Source: Streptomyces albireticuli (GTDB taxonomy: Bacteria > Actinomycetota > Actinomycetes > Streptomycetales > Streptomycetaceae). From it: 64,000 nt of DNA. The stretch is from NCBI RefSeq assembly GCF_002192455.1, contig NZ_CP021744.1, positions 4,494,001 to 4,558,000 of the forward strand, read 5' to 3'. Below are positions 60,097 to 64,000 of this stretch, one piece after another (the first letter of the stretch is position 1; each line of letters opens with the position of its first letter). The notes beneath the pieces are model-generated. The model made no database searches. It was not told where the DNA came from and worked only from the letters and a program-made list of their open reading frames with translations. The position numbers were made by a program, and so were the translations under genes.

Positions 60097-60678
60097 TTGA
60101 GTGAGCTGATCACGGCGGCACTGGTCGATCTCGACCTGGCCGCCGACACCAAGGAAGCGGCGGCGAGATCGCTGGCCGAGCGGATGCGGGAGCTCGGGCG
60201 CGTCACCGACCTCGACGGGTTCCTCGCCGACGTCGCCGCGCGCGAGGCGCAGATGCCGACCGGGCTCGACGGCGGCATCGGCATCCCCCACTGCCGCAGC
60301 GCCCATGTCACCGAACCCACGCTCGCCTTCGGCCGCTCGGCCGCCCGCGTCGACTTCGGCGCCCCGGACGGCCCGGCCGACCTGATCTTCCTCATCGCGG
60401 CACCGGCGGGGGCGGACAGCGACCACCTCACGATCCTGTCGAGCCTGGCGCGCCGCTTGATGGTGCCGGAGTTCACGGAGGCGCTGCGCTCGGCGGAGGA
60501 CGCGGGGAGGGTGGCGGCGCTGATCAGGGGGGAGGAGCCGGAGGGGCAGGCACCGGAGCCGATATCGGAGGAGCGGGTGCCGGAGCGGACGCAGGCGACG
60601 GCATCCGTTGAAACGGCTGATCCGGCTGATCCGGCACCGGCCGAGGACCAGGCGGCGGCCCGGCCCCCTTCCGCATAG
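60097..60678 (+). CDS. fruA: FruA fragment 1: PTS fructose EIIA domain
   Basis: A 193-residue open part. The PTS EIIA type-2 domain has the phospho-accepting His in GIGIPHCRSAH (about residue 67) and the usual LSELITAALVDLDLAADTKEAAARSLAERM beginning and LTILSSLARRLM end. An acidic Pro/Ala/Glu linker of about 45 residues follows and runs into the premature stop. The TTG start at 60097 has AAGGGAG six bases upstream. On its own it could receive phosphate from HPr but lacks its EIIB acceptor in cis. Confidence 0.8.
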   Translation: MSELITAALVDLDLAADTKEAAARSLAERMRELGRVTDLDGFLADVAAREAQMPTGLDGGIGIPHCRSAHVTEPTLAFGRSAARVDFGAPDGPADLIFLIAAPAGADSDHLTILSSLARRLMVPEFTEALRSAEDAGRVAALIRGEEPEGQAPEPISEERVPERTQATASVETADPADPAPAEDQAAARPPSA

Positions 60679-60719
60679 TCGCGGTCACTTCCTGCCCCAC
60701 CGGCATCGCCCACACCTAC

Positions 60720-62129
60720 ATGGCCGCCCAGGCGCTCGAACAGGCCGCGCGGGACGCGGGCGTCGAGCTGGTGGTGGAGACGCAGGGCTCGGCGGGCTTC
60801 GTCGCGCTCGACGCGGAGGTGATCGCACGGGCGGACGGCGTGATCCTCGCGCACGACGTCGAGGTCCGGGACAGGGCGCGCTTCGCGGGCAAGCCGGTCG
60901 TCGACGTCGGGGTGAAGGCCGGGGTGAACAGGGCGGCCGAGCTGATCGCGGAGGTACGGGAAAAGGCCGCGCACGGCCCGGCGCCCGAGCCGGCCGCGGC
61001 GTCCGCGCCCGCGCCCATGGACGCGGGCGCCGAGGCGGGCGACGGCTTCGCCACCCGCCTCCGCACGTGGCTGATGACCGGTGTCAGCTACATGGTCCCG
61101 TTCGTCGCCGCGGGCGGCCTGCTCATCGCGCTCGCGTTCGCCATCGGCGGGTACGAGGTGAACAAGGCGCCGTCCGTGGCGAGTCACTTCGTGTGGACGG
61201 AGTCCGCGAGCTGGGCCGCGCTGCTGTTCCAGACCGGCGGCGCCGCGTTCGGCTTCCTCGTGCCCGTACTGGCCGGCTACATCGCGTACGGGATGGCCGA
61301 CCGGCCGGGCCTGGTCCCCGGCTTCGTCGGCGGCGCGATCGCCCTCACCGTCAACGCGGGCTTCCTCGGCGGCCTGATCGCCGGCCTGCTCGCGGGCGCG
61401 GCCGTGCTGGCCGTGCGGCGGGTGGACGTACCGCCGGTGCTGCGCGGGATCATGCCGGTGGTGGTGATCCCGCTGCTCTCCTCGGCGGTGGTCGGCTTCC
61501 TGATGTTCCTGGTGGTCGGCAAGCCGGTCGCCTCGCTCCAGAAGGCGCTCACCGACTGGCTGGCGGGCCTGTCCGGCGCCAACGCCGTCATCCTGGGCGT
61601 GATCCTGGGCCTGATGATGTGCTTCGACCTGGGCGGCCCGCTCAACAAGTGCGCGTACGCCTTCGCGGTCGGCGGCCTCGCGCACCCCAACGACGGCAGC
61701 CTCAAGGTGATGGCGGCGGTCATGGCGGCCGGCATGGTCCCGCCACTGGCCCTGGCACTGGCCACGACCGTGCGCGGCCGCCTGTTCACGGCGACGGAGC
61801 GGGAGAACGGCAAGGCGGCGTGGGTGCTGGGCGCGTCGTTCATCACCGAGGGCGCGATCCCGTTCGCGGCGGCCGACCCCCTGCGCGTGATCCCGTCCGC
61901 GATGGCGGGCGGCGCGGTGACCGGCGCCCTGTCGATGGCCTTCGGCTGTACCCTCCGCGCCCCGCACGGCGGCGTGTTCGTCGTCCCCCTGATCGGCGCG
62001 CCGTTCCTGTACCTGGTCGCGATCGCGGCGGGTGTGGCGGTCGCGGCCGGGTCGGTGGTCGCGCTCAAGTCCTTGCGCGGGCCGGTTTCCCGGCCGGGGA
62101 ACGCGACGGCGGAGGCGGCTGATTCCTGA
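60720..62129 (+). CDS. fruA: FruA fragment 2: PTS fructose EIIB (partial)-EIIC domains
   Basis: A 469-codon open part counted from the first in-frame ATG. Residues 1-~85 are the EIIB domain lacking its active-site segment (SCPTGIAHTY is encoded just upstream in this frame), including VVETQGSAGFVALDAEVI and HDVEVRDRARFAGKPVVDVGVKAG. Residues ~120-460 are EIIC with about nine or ten helices (WLMTGVSYMVPFVAAGGLLIALAFAIGG, GFVGGAIALTVNAGFLGG, DLGGPLNKCAYAF, FITEGAIPFAAADP, APHGGVFVVPLIG). If translated from this ATG it would have no phosphorylatable Cys, so it cannot replace full FruA. Transcribed with fruRK. Confidence 0.75.
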   Translation: MAAQALEQAARDAGVELVVETQGSAGFVALDAEVIARADGVILAHDVEVRDRARFAGKPVVDVGVKAGVNRAAELIAEVREKAAHGPAPEPAAASAPAPMDAGAEAGDGFATRLRTWLMTGVSYMVPFVAAGGLLIALAFAIGGYEVNKAPSVASHFVWTESASWAALLFQTGGAAFGFLVPVLAGYIAYGMADRPGLVPGFVGGAIALTVNAGFLGGLIAGLLAGAAVLAVRRVDVPPVLRGIMPVVVIPLLSSAVVGFLMFLVVGKPVASLQKALTDWLAGLSGANAVILGVILGLMMCFDLGGPLNKCAYAFAVGGLAHPNDGSLKVMAAVMAAGMVPPLALALATTVRGRLFTATERENGKAAWVLGASFITEGAIPFAAADPLRVIPSAMAGGAVTGALSMAFGCTLRAPHGGVFVVPLIGAPFLYLVAIAAGVAVAAGSVVALKSLRGPVSRPGNATAEAADS

Positions 62130-62137
62130 CGGGCCGA

Positions 62138-62175
62138 TGGGGTGCCGTCCGGAGGCCTCGCCGGACGGCACCCCA
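62138..62175. terminator. 15-bp stem-loop between fruA and VOC gene
   Basis: TGGGGTGCCGTCCGG (62138-62152), loop AGGCCTCG, then its perfect complement (62161-62175). It lies between converging stops at 62129 and 62202 and should terminate both. Confidence 0.85.
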
Positions 62176-62201
62176 CCACCAGCCCGTAGGACCTCCGGCC
62201 C

Positions 62202-62636
62202 TCAGTCGAGGCAGAACTCGTTGCCCTCGACGTCCTGCATGTTGAGGCACGACTCGTTCTCGCCATCGGCAAGCAGCAATTGCCCGCGTACCGCGCCGAG
62301 CGGGATCAGCCGCGCGCACTCGGCCTCAAGCGCGGCGAGGCGCTCCTCACCCACCAGCCCGGTGCCGACCCGTACGTCGAGATGCAGCCGGTTCTTGACG
62401 GCCTTGCCTTCGGGGACGCGCTGGAAGTACAGGCGCGGGCCCACACCCGTGGGATCGATGCAGACGAATGACGCGCCCTGACGCTCGGCGGGCAGCGTGC
62501 GCTCGAATTCGTCCCAAGTGGCGAACCCCTCCGGTGGCGGCGGGACGACATACCCCAGCACCTCACACCAAAAACGAGCGACGCGCTCAGGATCCGCGCA
62601 GTCGAAGGTCACTTGGAACTGCTTGACCGATGTCAT
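62202..62636 (-). CDS. VOC-superfamily (glyoxalase-like) protein
   Basis: A 144-residue protein with two beta-alpha-beta-beta-beta repeats of the vicinal oxygen chelate fold: VKQFQVTFDCADPERVARFWCEVLGY at the start, RLYFQRVPEGKAVKNRLHLDV in the middle, and NMQDVEGNEFCLD at the end. These are hallmarks of glyoxalase/bleomycin-resistance/dioxygenase-like proteins of unknown substrate. It lies 25 bp downstream of the methyltransferase on the same strand and may be co-transcribed. Confidence 0.9.
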   Translation of the reverse strand: MTSVKQFQVTFDCADPERVARFWCEVLGYVVPPPPEGFATWDEFERTLPAERQGASFVCIDPTGVGPRLYFQRVPEGKAVKNRLHLDVRVGTGLVGEERLAALEAECARLIPLGAVRGQLLLADGENESCLNMQDVEGNEFCLD

Positions 62637-62661
62637 CGGACCACCATAGTGGCGCGCGCGT

Positions 62662-63867
62662 TCAACGAGCCCCCTGATTTCCCATGGGATTCGAGATGCC
62701 GTCCCGTCGGAGAACGGCCGCCGGCTCGTCCAGCCAGACGCTGCCGCGCCCTCCCTCCGTGACGGTCAGCCCGAACCGCTCGAACCCGGGCCGGCCCTTG
62801 CCCTCCCACCACCGGTGGGCTTCCTCCAGCTCGTCCCAGAGGCGGCGCGGCCCGCTCTGACAGACCTTGGCCTGCTCATGCCCGTCGCGGAAGACAGCCA
62901 CGGCCCAGGAAGTGTCCGAGAGCCCGTACAGCCACACAGCACGCCGGCCGTCCCGCTCGCGGTCGGCGACGTGGGTGACGCCAGGCATGAGCAGGCCTTT
63001 CACGAATCCAGCCGCGTCGGCCGTCCTCAGGGTGGTGACCGAGGTTTCGGCGCGGTCCATCGCGCCCGGTGGCACATACGCGGCGTGCGCCCGCCGTACG
63101 AGCCGTTGCGCACGCATCCGCATGAAGCCCACCGGCCGTGTGAACGGCCCGGACGCGCTGCGGCCGTCCTCGGAGACGACCAGCCGGACCGTGGCCTCGG
63201 CCGGACCGTAGTACGTACCCCAGGGGACGAGGATCACCCCGCCCGGTGTGGTCTGTGCGACCCATGCGAACGGGATGTCCCGCAGGCCGCACGTGGCGAT
63301 GACCCGGTCGTACGGCGCGCGCTCCGGGAAGCCCAGGAATCCGTCCCGGTGCAGGACGCGAACGGGCAGCCCCGCGCGCCGCAGGGCTTCCCGGCCGGAA
63401 TCCGCGACCGCTCTGTCCACCTCGACGGTGACCACGTTCCCCGCCCCGACCCGGTGCGCTAGCAGCCCCGCGTTCCACCCGGTGCCCGTGCCGATCTCCA
63501 GTACCCGTTGCCCCTCGTGGACGTCCAGATCCGTGAGCATGTCGAAGACCAGGCTCGGCATGGACGAGGAGGAGCTGAAAGACTGCCCGGGTTCGGTCCC
63601 GGCGTGGGCCCCGTCGTCCCACTGGGTGACGATGGGGACGTCGGACTCGGCGTACGTCCGCCAGACATCCGGCTCCCGGTCCCTGTCCACGGTCACGCTG
63701 CGACCGGTCGCCATATCGTGCGGCCACATGACGTCGGGCAGAAAACCGGCCCTGTCCACGGCCTCGAAGGCCGGGATCCACGAGGGCGTGAGCGAGCCGG
63801 ATCCGACCAGCTGCCGACGCAGCGCGTCCCGGCCACGTCCTGTTGTCCGCTCGGCCGGGGCGGTCAC
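62662..63867 (-). CDS. PCMT-like methyltransferase (possible RiPP-maturation type)
   Basis: A 401-residue SAM methyltransferase of the protein-L-isoaspartate methyltransferase superfamily: LRRQLVGSGSLTPSWIPAFEAVDRAGFLPDVMWP (substrate side), SFSSSSSMPSLVFDML, motif I VLEIGTGTGWNAGLLAHRVG at about 120-140, APYDRVIATCGLRDIPFAWVAQTTPGGVILVPWGT. The long C-terminal half (~190 residues) is absent from ordinary PCMT but present in methyltransferases that accompany ATP-grasp-modified RiPP clusters; that link is recall-based inference. The GTG at 63867 overlaps the stop of the upstream gene (GTGA), so I prefer it over a GTG 22 codons earlier. Confidence 0.8.
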   Translation of the reverse strand: MTAPAERTTGRGRDALRRQLVGSGSLTPSWIPAFEAVDRAGFLPDVMWPHDMATGRSVTVDRDREPDVWRTYAESDVPIVTQWDDGAHAGTEPGQSFSSSSSMPSLVFDMLTDLDVHEGQRVLEIGTGTGWNAGLLAHRVGAGNVVTVEVDRAVADSGREALRRAGLPVRVLHRDGFLGFPERAPYDRVIATCGLRDIPFAWVAQTTPGGVILVPWGTYYGPAEATVRLVVSEDGRSASGPFTRPVGFMRMRAQRLVRRAHAAYVPPGAMDRAETSVTTLRTADAAGFVKGLLMPGVTHVADRERDGRRAVWLYGLSDTSWAVAVFRDGHEQAKVCQSGPRRLWDELEEAHRWWEGKGRPGFERFGLTVTEGGRGSVWLDEPAAVLRRDGISNPMGNQGAR

Positions 63868-63998
63868 TTCCCGTGTGTCCCGCCACCAGGGGGAGTCGAC
63901 CCGTCGGGGGTCGGCTCGTCGGTCGGCGTCCACGGCTGCCCGGGGAGCCCGTCCCCGTCGTCGTCGGGCCTGCCGTGACCGCCGCCCTGTGCGTATCG
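63864..63998 (-). CDS. C-terminal end of an upstream gene (cut by window edge)
   Basis: The minus-strand frame entering the window at 63998 ends with TGA at 63864-63866, overlapping the methyltransferase GTG by four bases. It encodes 44 residues of Gly/Asp/Pro/Thr-rich, hydrophilic sequence (RPDDDGDGLPGQPWTPTDEP ... GGGTHGK). Coupling to a RiPP-type methyltransferase would suit either a precursor peptide or the tail of a modifying enzyme; the fragment does not decide. Confidence 0.55.
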   Translation of the reverse strand, partial: RYAQGGGHGRPDDDGDGLPGQPWTPTDEPTPDGSTPPGGGTHGK

Positions 63999-64000
63999 GG

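Larger units (their letters stand above)
60097..62129 (+). pseudogene. fruA: fruA, PTS fructose transporter EIIABC, interrupted by a frameshift
   Basis: Intact Streptomyces FruA is one polypeptide (EIIA-EIIB-EIIC, about 680 residues). Here the EIIA frame starts at TTG 60097 and hits TAG at 60676-60678, while EIIB begins in the -1 frame at 60669 (FRIVAVTSCPTGIAHTYMAA). The two frames meet in the C5 run at 60664-60668, so loss of one C from an ancestral C6 explains the break. No start codon exists in the second frame before the EIIB active-site Cys codon (60693-60695). Either fructose uptake by this system is broken, or the base is missing through assembly/sequencing error, or rare slippage rescues it. 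The two open parts are listed separately. Confidence 0.8.

Noticed and set aside
60664..60678. Programmed -1 ribosomal frameshift joining the two parts of fruA
   Set aside because: The context (CGG-CCC-CCT) is not a canonical X-XXY-YYZ slippery heptamer and no downstream pseudoknot is obvious; a single-base loss in the C-run is simpler. Not excluded.
1..64000. CRISPR array, insertion sequence, prophage or plasmid functions
   Set aside because: No regularly spaced repeats with unique spacers, no cas, transposase, integrase or phage structural genes were seen. The 120-bp and ~50-bp repeats are a coding tandem repeat and intergenic stem-loops.

Overview
The window is high-GC actinobacterial DNA and reads as Streptomyces. 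The supporting signs are strong third-position GC, many GTG/TTG starts, paired XRE-DUF5753/DUF397 genes, a full FO synthase (FbiC), a GPP34 protein, a class F sortase, several Ser/Thr kinases, and a group 2 sigma factor behind a consensus SigR promoter. It looks like chromosomal core or near-core DNA. I found no transposase, integrase, phage gene or CRISPR array. One tRNA gene, Arg(CCT), is present.

Layout. 1-7975: end of an APC permease, a small secreted protein, a zinc-ribbon methyltransferase, a DUF397/XRE pair, a DUF6415 protein, an EF-Tu paralogue whose GTPase signature has decayed, a Tat-exported PHP metallohydrolase and a luciferase-like F420/flavin oxidoreductase. 8169-20568: two tandem Ser/Thr kinases with extracytoplasmic WD40-like propellers, fbiC, a proline-rich membrane protein, an ADP-ribosylglycohydrolase, a second XRE/DUF397 module and a GPP34 protein. 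20830-25682: a D-Ala-D-Ala carboxypeptidase with a long cytoplasmic tail of repeated TAVF motifs, then a polytopic membrane protein.

25716-33679 (minus strand) is the most interesting locus. It is a tightly coupled four-gene operon: trypsin-like protease, PknG-type kinase (rubredoxin-kinase-TPR), VWA/zinc-ribbon protein, and a membrane protein that carries its own solute-binding domain. I read it as a ligand-sensing signalling system comparable to mycobacterial GlnX-GlnH-PknG, with sensor and membrane transducer fused and with protease and VWA partners added.

34099-45238: a membrane-anchored secreted protein and class F sortase, MarR plus questin oxidase-like gene, RecQ, a coiled-coil/Mrr/TerD fusion, two secreted proteins, tRNA-Arg and two small membrane proteins. 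45345-53212: a FabR-like TetR regulator, an M6-like metalloprotease, TetR plus DHA2 efflux, MarR plus DODA dioxygenase, a second questin oxidase-like gene and a small membrane protein. 54085-62129: an HrdD-like sigma factor under a SigR promoter, a WYL regulator divergent from a DHA2 transporter, and the fruRKA fructose PTS operon, in which fruA is split by a frameshift exactly between EIIA and EIIB. 62202-64000: a VOC protein and a PCMT-like methyltransferase coupled to the cut-off tail of an upstream gene, possibly the edge of a RiPP locus.

A dispersed inverted-repeat family built on the core GCCGGACGGGC occupies several intergenic gaps (about 15.5, 38.3, 40.5, 53.6 and 57.9 kb), often between converging genes. 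Several divergent promoters carry clear palindromes that are candidate operators for the adjacent TetR, MarR and WYL regulators.
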